Shown piece after piece: positions 33,420 to 41,725 of a stretch of DNA of 64,000 bases. The DNA comes from an uncultured Clostridia bacterium (lineage in GTDB: Bacteria > Bacillota > Clostridia > Oscillospirales > Oscillospiraceae): assembly GCA_946186375.1 (NCBI GenBank), contig CAMHMZ010000002.1, positions 96,478 to 160,477 on the forward strand. Reading direction: 5' to 3'. The position numbers and the translations under genes are program-made. Numbering within the stretch: position 1 is the stretch's first letter; every line of letters starts with the position of its first letter. The notes beneath the pieces are model-generated. The model saw only the letters and a program-made list of their open reading frames with translations, searched no databases and was not told the origin of the DNA.

Positions 33420-33917
33420 ATGGAAACGATCTATCTTGCAGGCGGCTGCTTCTGGGGCGTGCAGAAGTTTTTCGACCAGTTCGACGGCGTCGTGGAGACC
33501 GAGGTCGGCTATGCCAACGGCCGCACGGAGGCGCCGAGCTATCAGGAGGTCTGCGCCGGGAGCGGTCACGCCGAAACGCTGCGCCTCGTCTATGACCCGG
33601 CGCGCGTAACGCTCACGGAGCTGCTGGATCGCTATTTTCTCGTCGTCGATCCCCTGTCCATCAACCGCCAGGGCGGCGATATCGGCGTCCAGTACCGGAC
33701 GGGCATATATTATGTTAACCGATCTCAGCTTCCTGAGATCGAAGCACGGGTACAACTGGAGGCCGGGAAGCTGGGCGTGCGGAAGCTGGAGGTGGAGGTC
33801 CGGCCGCTGGAGAGCTTCTATCCGGCGGAAGAATACCAGCAGAAGTATCTGGACAAGAATCCCGGCGGCTACTGTCACATCCCATGGCACTATTTTGATT
33901 TGAAAAACGACGGCTGA
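33420..33917 (+). CDS. msrA: Peptide methionine sulfoxide reductase MsrA
   Basis: Protein of 165 residues. The catalytic motif is GCFWGVQ, with Cys at residue 10 and Phe and Trp kept; the residue after GCFWGV is Gln, where many MsrA have Glu. Further motifs: YANGRTEAPSYQEVCAGSGHAE, DPLSINRQGGDIGVQYRTGIY and the C-terminal Cys-containing tail GGYCHIPWHYFD. It reduces methionine-S-sulfoxide in proteins. The gene follows csaA by five bases and precedes the clostripain-like gene by 28 bases. Confidence 0.95.
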   Translation: METIYLAGGCFWGVQKFFDQFDGVVETEVGYANGRTEAPSYQEVCAGSGHAETLRLVYDPARVTLTELLDRYFLVVDPLSINRQGGDIGVQYRTGIYYVNRSQLPEIEARVQLEAGKLGVRKLEVEVRPLESFYPAEEYQQKYLDKNPGGYCHIPWHYFDLKNDG

Positions 33918-33945
33918 GCCGCCTTACAGAGGAAGGAAACGAACT

Positions 33946-36435
33946 ATGGACAACAGAAACAGACCGAGAGGCCGACAGAAAAACGTGACCGGGACCGGCA
34001 AAGGCGTGCACCGTGAGGGCAGCGGCCTCGGCACCGGGCCCGTAGGCGGCAGCGGCTCCAATCCCTTCGGCCGCGCCGATAACACCGGCTCGTCCTCTCA
34101 GCGCAGCACAAGAGGCGGACGCGGCAGCCTGCTGCCCGTGCTGATCGTGCTGGCCGTGCTGCTCTTTGGCGGCGGTACAGGCCTCAGCTCGCTCTTCGGC
34201 TCGTCCGGGAGCCTGCCGGAGAGCGGCTATGTGGAAAGTGTCCCCTCCACCGGCAGCCAGAGCAGCTCCTCGGGCAGCCAGAGCGGCCAGTCCGGACAGA
34301 GCGGCTATGCAGGGCTCCTGCCCGGAACGCAGAGCGCGCAGACGGCGCTCTCCGGCTGGACCGCCCCCTCCACGGGCTGGAGCGGTGAGAACAACACCGG
34401 CGTTCTGAACCGCTCGGTCGACTCCGCCGCGCGTGAGAAGTTCACGAAGCTGCGCGGCAACGGGCAGGATCACGTGACCATCATGGTTTATATGTGCGGC
34501 ACAGACCTCGAGTCCCGCAGCGCCATGGCCACACGCGATCTGATGGAGATGACCGCCGCGACGCTCAGTGACTCTGTGGATCTGCTGGTCTACACCGGCG
34601 GCTGCAGCAGCTGGCAGAACCGCGTCATCAGCAGCAGCTACAACCAGATCTACCGCATCGAAAGCGGCGGTCTGCGCTGCCTGAAGGAGCGCGCCGGGAC
34701 CGGCTCCATGACCGACCCCGCCACGCTCGTGAGCTTCCTGGAGTTCTGCCGCGACAACTACCCCGCCGACCGCTATGAGCTCATCCTCTGGGACCACGGC
34801 GGCGGCTCGCTCAGCGGCTACGGCTACGACCAGAAGCACGCCTCGAGCGGCTCCATGTCGCTTGCCTCTTTGGAGTCGGCGCTCAAAAAGGTCGGGATGC
34901 AGTATGATTTTATCGGCTTTGACGCCTGTCTGATGGCAACGGTGGAAAACGCCGCCATGCTCAGCCGCTACGCCGACTATCTGATCGCCTCCGAGGAGAC
35001 GGAGCCGGGCGTCGGCTGGTATTACACCGACTGGCTGACGAAGCTCTCGGCCGATCCCTCCATGTCGACCCTCGATATCGGCAAGCAGATCGTAGACGAT
35101 TTTGTGGCCACCTGCGCCAAACAGTGCTCCGGCCAGCCCACCACGCTCTCCGTCGTCGATCTTTCCGAGCTCGGGCAGACGCTGCCGGAGGATCTGTCCG
35201 CCTTCTCGCAGAGCCTGAAGACCCTCATCACGGACGGCGACTACAAAACCGTCTCCACCGCCCGCAGCGGCAGCCGCGAATTCGCGACCTCCTCCACCAT
35301 CGATCAGATCGACTTTGTCGACTTTGCGCAGCGGCTCGATACGGCCGAGGGGCGCGAGCTCTGCAAGGCGCTCTTGAGCGCAGTGAAGTATAACCGCACC
35401 TCGACGCGCATGACGAACGCCTACGGCCTTTCGGTCTACTTCCCGATGCGCAAGCTCTCGAGCGTTTCCAAGGCTGTCAAGACCTATGACGCGCTCGGCA
35501 TGGACGAGGATTTCACCGACTGCATCCGCGAATTTGCCTCCATGGAGACCAGCGGTCAGGTCGCGGCCTCCGGCAGCGGCGCGGCGCTCAACCCCTACGC
35601 CTCCCTCTTCGAGTCCTTCGCCGGCGGCTCGACAAGCACGCAGAGCGGTGCGGACATCACGGATCTGCTCAGCGCCTTCCTCGGCGGCGGCTCCTCCGCG
35701 GGCTTTGACAGCAGCTTCTTCACCGGCCGCGCGCTCGGCGACGCCGAAGGAACGGCACAGTACCTGGCCGACAACAGCTTCAACGGCGCAGCCCTCCTCT
35801 GGGAATCCGACGGTCAGGGCGGCTATGCGCTCTCGCTCGACGAGGAGCAGTGGTCGCTTGTGACGCAGCTGGACATGAACCTCTTCTATGACGACGGCGA
35901 GGGCTACGTGGATCTCGGTCTTGACAATCTCTTCTCCTTTGACGAGAGCGGACGGCTCGTGCCGGATACCGAGGGCACCTGGATCTCCATCAACGATCAG
36001 CCGGTCGCCTATTACCACACCGACACCACTGAGGACGGCGACAGCTACACCATCTCCGGCCGTGTGCCCGCACTGCTGACCCTGCCGGGCGAAGAGGACG
36101 CGCAGCTTGTCGATCTCATCCTTGTTTTCAGCGACGAGACGCCCGGCGGCATCGTGGCCGGGGCACGCCCGGTCTACGGCAGCGACGAGACCGACACCCT
36201 CGCCCGCGGTCTCATCGAGCTCGAGGACGGGATGACGCTGCAGTTTCTCTGCGACTTCTACAGCTACGAGGGCGAGTATCAGGACAGCTATCCGCTCGGA
36301 AAGCCACTCACCGTTGAGGGTGAGCTGCGCGTAAGCGACACCTATCTCGGCGGCAGCGGCTCGGCGCTGATCCTCTACCGCTTCACCGACATCTATGACC
36401 AGTCCTACTGGACCCCGGTCCTGCGCGTCGGGTAA
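33946..36435 (+). CDS. Clostripain-family (C11) cysteine peptidase, membrane-anchored
   Basis: Protein of 829 residues. A basic Gly/Arg-rich cytoplasmic tail of about 60 residues precedes a membrane helix (LLPVLIVLAVLLFGGG) and a Ser/Gly/Gln-rich linker. The C11 peptidase domain starts around residue 170 (VTIMVYMCGTDLES); the catalytic His lies near 284 (LWDHGGGSLSG) and Cys near 328 (GFDACLMATVENA). A beta-rich C-terminal region follows from about 540. Family members cleave after Arg or Lys and usually self-process. It has GAAGGAAA before the ATG and ends at a terminator. Likely exposed outside the cell. Confidence 0.92.
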   Translation: MDNRNRPRGRQKNVTGTGKGVHREGSGLGTGPVGGSGSNPFGRADNTGSSSQRSTRGGRGSLLPVLIVLAVLLFGGGTGLSSLFGSSGSLPESGYVESVPSTGSQSSSSGSQSGQSGQSGYAGLLPGTQSAQTALSGWTAPSTGWSGENNTGVLNRSVDSAAREKFTKLRGNGQDHVTIMVYMCGTDLESRSAMATRDLMEMTAATLSDSVDLLVYTGGCSSWQNRVISSSYNQIYRIESGGLRCLKERAGTGSMTDPATLVSFLEFCRDNYPADRYELILWDHGGGSLSGYGYDQKHASSGSMSLASLESALKKVGMQYDFIGFDACLMATVENAAMLSRYADYLIASEETEPGVGWYYTDWLTKLSADPSMSTLDIGKQIVDDFVATCAKQCSGQPTTLSVVDLSELGQTLPEDLSAFSQSLKTLITDGDYKTVSTARSGSREFATSSTIDQIDFVDFAQRLDTAEGRELCKALLSAVKYNRTSTRMTNAYGLSVYFPMRKLSSVSKAVKTYDALGMDEDFTDCIREFASMETSGQVAASGSGAALNPYASLFESFAGGSTSTQSGADITDLLSAFLGGGSSAGFDSSFFTGRALGDAEGTAQYLADNSFNGAALLWESDGQGGYALSLDEEQWSLVTQLDMNLFYDDGEGYVDLGLDNLFSFDESGRLVPDTEGTWISINDQPVAYYHTDTTEDGDSYTISGRVPALLTLPGEEDAQLVDLILVFSDETPGGIVAGARPVYGSDETDTLARGLIELEDGMTLQFLCDFYSYEGEYQDSYPLGKPLTVEGELRVSDTYLGGSGSALILYRFTDIYDQSYWTPVLRVG

Positions 36436-36448
36436 GGCCAAATATGAC

Positions 36449-36482
36449 AAAAAACCGGGCGATTCTTCGTCCGGTTTTTTTG
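36449..36482. terminator. Intrinsic terminator between convergent peptidase and C26-fusion genes
   Basis: AAAAAACCGG...CGA, loop TTCT, TCG...CCGGTTTTTTT. The T-run favours the plus strand; the A-run on the left can serve the other strand. Confidence 0.85.
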
Positions 36483-36499
36483 TTTGGAATAATAGAAAA

Positions 36500-39157
36500 C
36501 TATGAGTCGAACTCGCAGACATAGGCGATGCGGCCGCGGTAGACGGTCGGGAAATCCTTCACAGGGTCTTCACGGCTGTCGTTGTACGACCACTCGCCCC
36601 GGAGCTTCCACAGAAGGAGATAGTCCTCCGCCGCATCGTCATAGCTGTCGCGGTAAGACGGCTCTCCCTGTCTCCAGAGATAATATGCAACGCTCTCGCC
36701 GGTCACCCACTGCAGCTGTCCGTCCACGCGGCGGCAGCCCAGCCAGACATATACCGCCCCGCTTTCTTCAGCCAGGGCTTTGATCTGTTCCAGCTCCTCC
36801 GCATTCCGCACGACGGCCAGATGACCGCCCTTCTCCTCGCAGCGGCGGCTCGCCTCCTCCCAGCTCACATCTTCCACGAAGATCTGATAGCTGCGTACGG
36901 GCTCCGGCGTCGGTGTCGGCGCGGGGATCGGCTCTTTGGCCGCCGTCAGTTTCACGCTTTCGCTGAAGGCGCCGAGAGTGCCCTCCTCGTTGACGGCCCG
37001 GACGCAATACCAGTAGGTCCTCCCCGCTCTCGCGTTCTGGTTGACGTGCTCAAGCACCTTGACCGTCTTTATACGGGTAAAGCTTCCTTCCTCGCCGGTA
37101 GCGCTGCGGAAGATTTGATACTTTACGGCTCCTTCCACGGCCTGCCAGCGCAGAGCGGGCTTGCCGGTGTCCGAGAGCGAGCCCACAACGACGGGCGCAG
37201 CGGGCGCGGCGGTGAGCCGCACCGGCTCGTCATAGCCGCCCTTTGTGTCGTCCTCCGTCACGGCACGGACCTTGTACCAGAAGGTCTTTCCGGCCTCGGC
37301 TCTTGCATATACAAAATGCGTGTCAGCCGTGTTGGCAACCCAGTCGAAGCTGCCCGCCACACCAGTCTCACTGCAGAAGATTTGATACTTCACCGCTCCG
37401 GAGATCGCTTTCCACGTCAGGACGGGCTTGCCCTCTTTGCTCAGCGTCCCCTTTACCTTCGGCGCGTCCGGCCGGGCGGTGACGCGGATCGGCTCACTCA
37501 GTTCACTCTTCCTTCCCGCAGCTGTTACACTGCGGACCTTGTACCACCAGGTCGTTCCGGCTTCCGCCTTGACATTGACGTACGCATTCTCCGTCACGGT
37601 CTTGAGGCGCTTGAAGCTTCCGGGCTCCCCGGTCGTGCTTCGGTAGACCTGATAGCTCACAGCGTCGTCGATGCTCTCCCAGCTCAAACCCGGCTTGCCG
37701 TCGGCGTCATGAGAGGCGATCGGCTGCGGGATGAGTCGCTGCGCCGCTTTTTCAGCGGCGTGCTGCACCAGAGCGGAAAGCGGCACGTTGCACGCGTCCT
37801 GGTCTACGTCGGTCTCGCGGGAGTCTTCGAGCGCGTCCTTTTCCGGGTGCCACTGCAGGCCCAGCGCAAAGCTCGCCGATGGCACCTCGATCGCCTCCAC
37901 GATCCCGTCTGAGGAACGCGCAGCGATCGATACGCCTTCGCCGAGATGCTCCGGATCTACCGCCTGATGATGCAGGCTCAACACTGTTTCCAGCGTGTCC
38001 GTACCGAACATCTCATAGAGCCAGCGGGAGTCTCTGCTGATGGCGACGTTCTCGTTCCCGTCCCCGCCCTGCAGGGGATGATAGCCCTTTCCGTGAGACA
38101 GTCCGTCCACCCGGACGCGCAGATGCCCGGCCATGCAGGCCGCCCCGTTATAGGTGTCATAGGTATCTGTCTCTTTGTTATAAGTATGGCAGATGAGGCC
38201 GCCCTCCATGTTGACCATCTTGTAGCCGCTGTCCTGCACGCTGCGCTTAAGCCTCTCCGGAAGCTGATCATACCCGGGAACGCTGTCCGGGATCGTGCCG
38301 GAGACGATGGCCGTAACACGGCTTGCGTCGATCTCGCCGGAGATGACCTTCTGTCCGAGATAATACGGGATGTCCTGGATAAGCTCCCCGCCCAGGGCGA
38401 TATTGATCCCCTGTGCGCCGCGGCAGACCGCCAGCATCGGCACGTCCTCCTCCAGTGCCCCGCGGATCAGGAGCAGATCGGAATCATCGCGTTCTTTATT
38501 ATAGTTGGATGAACCGTGCGGAAGCTGTACCTGCCCGTAGCGGCTCGGGTTCCAGCCCTCCCCGCCGGTGACAAAGATACCGCTGACGCTGCGCAGCACC
38601 GCGGCCGCTTCCGCCTCCGAGCCAATTCTGGGCAGATAAACGGCAAGGGCGCCGTTTCGCTCAAAGGCCTCGGCATGCTTTTGATAATCTTCGCTGATCG
38701 CATCGTGCCGCCAGGAGATACCAATGATCGGCCGCTCCTGCACGGAGACGATCTGCACGGAGACGATCTTCCCCTTCTTGTTAAAGCCGAGATTGGCACG
38801 TACAGCGTCTCCCAGGCTGCGTTGGCCGGGATCTGTTCCCAGGCGCGGCGCCGGTAAATCCGGTGTTCCCAGCGCCTTTTTCAGTTCTTTCAGACTGTCG
38901 ATCCCGTTCTCGCTCAGATCGGTCACAGCGACGTTTTTGCTCAGCTGCGCCGAATGTGTGACATTGTAGACAAGCTCGTTTTCTGAACTGACCGTATACA
39001 AGATCGCATCCTCTTCGACTGTCAGCTCCTGGATTTTCCTGGAGGCCGCACCGTCCTGCTCGGGCCTTGGCTCCTCCCCCGCGGCTGTCACAGCCCCGAA
39101 AGAGAAAAGCAGCGAGAGCGACAACAGCACGGGCAATATTTTTTTCATGATGTTCAT
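36500..39157 (-). CDS. Secreted class I glutamine-amidotransferase-like (C26) protein with FnIII repeats and C-type lectin domain
   Basis: Protein of 885 residues. A signal peptide (about 1-26) is followed by a small domain and then a peptidase C26/PuuD-like domain (RPIIGISWRHD, FVTGGEGWNPSRYG). The nucleophile is Cys245 (AVCRGAQGIN) and the His is near 437 (LQWHPEKD). Three fibronectin-III-like repeats follow (about 495-770, with VKYQIF motifs), then a Pro-Thr linker and a C-terminal C-type-lectin-like domain (WEEASRRCEEKGGHLAVV, ending VCEFDS). The lectin part could bind glycan and the amidase hydrolyse gamma-glutamyl bonds outside the cell. Known family members are cytoplasmic. I chose the ATG at 39157, with CGAGGT upstream. 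Confidence 0.88.
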   Translation of the reverse strand: MNIMKKILPVLLSLSLLFSFGAVTAAGEEPRPEQDGAASRKIQELTVEEDAILYTVSSENELVYNVTHSAQLSKNVAVTDLSENGIDSLKELKKALGTPDLPAPRLGTDPGQRSLGDAVRANLGFNKKGKIVSVQIVSVQERPIIGISWRHDAISEDYQKHAEAFERNGALAVYLPRIGSEAEAAAVLRSVSGIFVTGGEGWNPSRYGQVQLPHGSSNYNKERDDSDLLLIRGALEEDVPMLAVCRGAQGINIALGGELIQDIPYYLGQKVISGEIDASRVTAIVSGTIPDSVPGYDQLPERLKRSVQDSGYKMVNMEGGLICHTYNKETDTYDTYNGAACMAGHLRVRVDGLSHGKGYHPLQGGDGNENVAISRDSRWLYEMFGTDTLETVLSLHHQAVDPEHLGEGVSIAARSSDGIVEAIEVPSASFALGLQWHPEKDALEDSRETDVDQDACNVPLSALVQHAAEKAAQRLIPQPIASHDADGKPGLSWESIDDAVSYQVYRSTTGEPGSFKRLKTVTENAYVNVKAEAGTTWWYKVRSVTAAGRKSELSEPIRVTARPDAPKVKGTLSKEGKPVLTWKAISGAVKYQIFCSETGVAGSFDWVANTADTHFVYARAEAGKTFWYKVRAVTEDDTKGGYDEPVRLTAAPAAPVVVGSLSDTGKPALRWQAVEGAVKYQIFRSATGEEGSFTRIKTVKVLEHVNQNARAGRTYWYCVRAVNEEGTLGAFSESVKLTAAKEPIPAPTPTPEPVRSYQIFVEDVSWEEASRRCEEKGGHLAVVRNAEELEQIKALAEESGAVYVWLGCRRVDGQLQWVTGESVAYYLWRQGEPSYRDSYDDAAEDYLLLWKLRGEWSYNDSREDPVKDFPTVYRGRIAYVCEFDS
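38738..38767 (-). repeat. 15-base tandem duplication inside the C26-fusion gene
   Basis: CTGCACGGAGACGAT occurs twice in a row (38738-38752 and 38753-38767). In the protein this repeats IVSVQ just before the amidase domain. The copies are identical, so the duplication is recent or conserved by selection. Confidence 0.9.
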
Positions 39158-39209
39158 GCTCGTACCTCGCCTCACTGTTCCCGGGCACATCCACGTGCCG
39201 CGGGCACAG

Positions 39210-39255
39210 AAATCGGCGCAGCGCTCTCCCGGATCGTCGAGCGCAGCGCCGATTT
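39210..39255. terminator. Hairpin between the C26-fusion gene and the small exporter gene
   Basis: AAATCGGCGC (39210-39219) pairs with GCGCCGATTT (39246-39255), extended by AGCGCT/AGCGC-type bases inside. It lies downstream of the minus-strand exporter gene and upstream of the C26-fusion start, so it may end the first transcript. Confidence 0.5.
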
Positions 39256-39336
39256 GGGTCGAATGCCTCTGCCGCTCCGGCGCCGAAGCGCGGGGCAGCT
39301 AACGTATCTGTCCGCCGACAAAAGCGACGGCTGTGT

Positions 39337-39816
39337 TTACAGCAGTTGGATCACGCCGAAGGTCACGGCGCTCATGATGGCCGCAGCAAGCAGCACGCCC
39401 GCTATAACGGCCGGGATCGCCCGACGCAGCGGCAAGCCCAGCAGTGCCGCTACCAGAGAAGCCGTCCATACGCCCGTCCCCGGCAGCGGGATCGCTACCA
39501 GCAGGCACAAGCCCATGGCCCCGTAATGCTCGACCGCCACGCCCTTTAAATGCGCCTTGGTTTCGAGCCGAGTGACCCAGCCGTCCATGCGTGGGTGACG
39601 GCTGCGGATCCAGATGAATACGCTTCTGACAAAAAGTATGATGAATGGGGCGGGCACCAGATTGCCCAGCACTGCCGCCGCAAGAGCCTGCGGATATTCC
39701 AGGCCCAGCGCGATCCCGTAGGGCAGGCCGAGCCTCAGCTCTGTCACGGGCAGCATCGACAGAAAGAAGGTCGCGGTCATCCTGCCGATCGTTGACTGTG
39801 TCAGCCAGGCGAGCAT
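39337..39816 (-). CDS. Putative small multidrug-export membrane protein (COG2426 type)
   Basis: Protein of 159 residues with four or five membrane segments. The loop MLPVTELRLGLPYGIALGL and the later VAIPLPGTGVWTASLVAALLG match the small multidrug-export family. Substrate and direction of transport are not established for most family members. It is a single gene; the ATG at 39816 follows an AGGGATCG stretch. The family is widespread in clostridia. Confidence 0.85.
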   Translation of the reverse strand: MLAWLTQSTIGRMTATFFLSMLPVTELRLGLPYGIALGLEYPQALAAAVLGNLVPAPFIILFVRSVFIWIRSRHPRMDGWVTRLETKAHLKGVAVEHYGAMGLCLLVAIPLPGTGVWTASLVAALLGLPLRRAIPAVIAGVLLAAAIMSAVTFGVIQLL

Positions 39817-40085
39817 GCGATCCCTCCCGTTCTTCGTATTCGCCCAAGCCCCCGCCTGCGGCCGCTGCCGATCGGCGGAGAAAATTTGATTGTATTATAC
39901 ACCTTGTCCCTCCTCCGGGGCAAGAGTGATGGCCAAAGCTTAACAAAGATTTAGATTTTTCCTATGTTTCCGACTCGCCGCTCTTGGGCTGAACAGGTTT
40001 TTTCTTTATGCTGAACGTGCAAAAGCATGGGGAAACTATACAAAAACCGTTTATATCATCGTTTTTATTTTTCACTTTAAATCGA

Positions 40086-40114
40086 TTGAATTATAGTCCG
40101 TTATAAGCTATAAT
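40086..40114 (+). promoter_or_regulatory. Promoter of the AGCS symporter gene
   Basis: TTGAAT (40086-40091), 17-base spacer, TATAAT (40109-40114), about 30 bases before the start. The gap 39817-40138 is otherwise AT-rich and shows no further gene or clear riboswitch fold. Confidence 0.85.
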
Positions 40115-40147
40115 ATCTCATAGTTTGGTACAGAAAGGATGATCTCT

Positions 40148-41545
40148 TTGGAAAAACTGGTTGAAACCGTCACATCCGTCAACGGTGTGCTCAACAGCTT
40201 TGCCTGGGGACCGGTCATGCTGGTGCTCCTGGTAGGTACCGGTATCTATCTCTCCTTCCGCACGGGCTTTATTCAGGCCACGCGCTTCGGCAGCATCATG
40301 CGCGCCACGCTCGGCTCCCTCTTCTCCAAGAAGAAGGGCGAGCACGGCAACAACCTCTCCCCCTTCCAGGCCGTCTCCACGGCACTGGCCGGAACGGTCG
40401 GCACCGGCAATATCGCGGGTGTGACCGGCGCGATCTTCGTCGGCGGCCCCGGCGCTGTTTTCTGGATGTGGGTCTCCGCCTTCTTCGGCATGTGCACGAA
40501 ATACGCCGAGATCGCGCTGGCTATGAAATACCGCGTCCGTGATGAAAACGGCGTCTATCACGGCGGCCCGATGTATTACATTGAAAACGGTCTCGGCAAG
40601 AGCTGGAAGTGGCTGGCCGTCATCTTCGCGATCCTCGGCGGTCTGGCCAGCTTCGGCATCGGCAATATCGCCCAGAGTACCGAGATCGCCGGTTCCATGG
40701 AGAGTCTCTTCGGCGTGGATAAGCTGGTCACCGGCATTGTGCTGGCCATCATCACCGCGATTGTGCTGATCGGCGGCGTCAAGCGGATCGGCCAGGTGAC
40801 GAGCTATCTCGTCCCCTTCATGTCCATCTTCTACATTCTGGCCGGGCTTGCCGTCATCATCCTGCGCATCACGGAGATCCCCTCCGTTTTGTGGCTCATC
40901 CTGCGCAGCGCCTTCAGCTTCAAGGCCGTCGGCGGCGGTGTTTTCGGCTACGCGATCCTGCTCGCCATGCGGCAGGGCTTTGCCCGCGGTGTTTTCTCCA
41001 ACGAAGCCGGTCTCGGCTCTGCGCCGATGGCACACGCGGCGTCTTCCACAGAGGAGCCCGGCGATCAAGCCATCTGGGGCGTGTTCGAGGTCTTTGTCGA
41101 TACGATCGTGATTTGCTCCATCACAGCGCTGGCGGTGCTGCTCTCTGGTGTGCTGGACGTCCCCGGCGGGCTGGATACCTTCGGCTCCAAGGGTGTGGCT
41201 GCGGCCGCGGCCTTCAACGCCATCCTCCCCGGAACGATCGGCGGCATCATTATCCAGGTGAGCCTGCTGTTCTTCGCACTCTCCACGATCCTGGGCTGGG
41301 GCTACTACGGCAGCAGCTGCTGGGGCTACCTGTCTCACGATAACAAGATCGTGCGTCTGATCTTCCAGATCGTTTTCGTTCTGATGTGCATTGTCGGCTC
41401 CCTCGGTTCCGGTACGCTGATGTGGGATATTGCGGACACGCTCAACGGGCTGATGGCGATCCCGAACCTGATCGCCCTGCTGCTGCTCAGCGGCACCGTG
41501 GCGAAGCTCACAAAGAATTATTTCAGCAAGGATCAGCTGAAGTAA
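40148..41545 (+). CDS. Sodium:alanine/glycine symporter, AGCS family
   Basis: Protein of 465 residues from the TTG at 40148, with about eleven membrane segments. Family motifs: GTGIYLSFRTGF, ALAGTVGTGNIAGVTGAIF, FGMCTKYAEIALA, ANEAGLGS-like FSNEAGLGSAPMAHAAS and GWGYYGSSCWGYL. It imports alanine or glycine with Na+. An ATG at 40139 is in frame but overlaps the ribosome site AAAGGA...TGATC, so the TTG nine bases later is the better start. Single gene between its own promoter and terminator. Confidence 0.93.
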   Translation: MEKLVETVTSVNGVLNSFAWGPVMLVLLVGTGIYLSFRTGFIQATRFGSIMRATLGSLFSKKKGEHGNNLSPFQAVSTALAGTVGTGNIAGVTGAIFVGGPGAVFWMWVSAFFGMCTKYAEIALAMKYRVRDENGVYHGGPMYYIENGLGKSWKWLAVIFAILGGLASFGIGNIAQSTEIAGSMESLFGVDKLVTGIVLAIITAIVLIGGVKRIGQVTSYLVPFMSIFYILAGLAVIILRITEIPSVLWLILRSAFSFKAVGGGVFGYAILLAMRQGFARGVFSNEAGLGSAPMAHAASSTEEPGDQAIWGVFEVFVDTIVICSITALAVLLSGVLDVPGGLDTFGSKGVAAAAAFNAILPGTIGGIIIQVSLLFFALSTILGWGYYGSSCWGYLSHDNKIVRLIFQIVFVLMCIVGSLGSGTLMWDIADTLNGLMAIPNLIALLLLSGTVAKLTKNYFSKDQLK

Positions 41546-41598
41546 GATCTGCCTTGCCTGCATGCGCTGAAAGCGGCAATACATAACGAACAAAAGAA

Positions 41599-41630
41599 CT
41601 CCTGTGTAGGATCACGAAACTACACAGGAG
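41599..41630 (+). terminator. Intrinsic terminator of the AGCS gene
   Basis: CTCCTGTGTAG (41599-41609) pairs with CTACACAGGAG (41620-41630), then a T-rich tract. It can also serve the convergent CapA gene poorly. Confidence 0.8.
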
Positions 41631-41725
41631 CTCTTTCATTTTCACCTTCAGTGAAGCATTTCTCTGCCCTCACAGTCCGTAACGGTTCTTTTTGGTATCT
41701 GCTTTGCCTTCGCATTCGCATCGTG

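Noticed and set aside
33715..36522. 935-residue minus-strand open frame opposite the clostripain-like gene
   Set aside because: The plus strand encodes a well-defined C11 peptidase; the other frame is a composition artefact of high GC.
39817..40138. Glycine-type riboswitch before the AGCS symporter gene
   Set aside because: AGCS genes sometimes have one, but I could not find the conserved core; the stretch is AT-rich with a normal promoter close to the start.
40139..40147. ATG at 40139 as start of the AGCS gene
   Set aside because: It overlaps the only ribosome site; the TTG at 40148 has proper spacing. Not fully certain.
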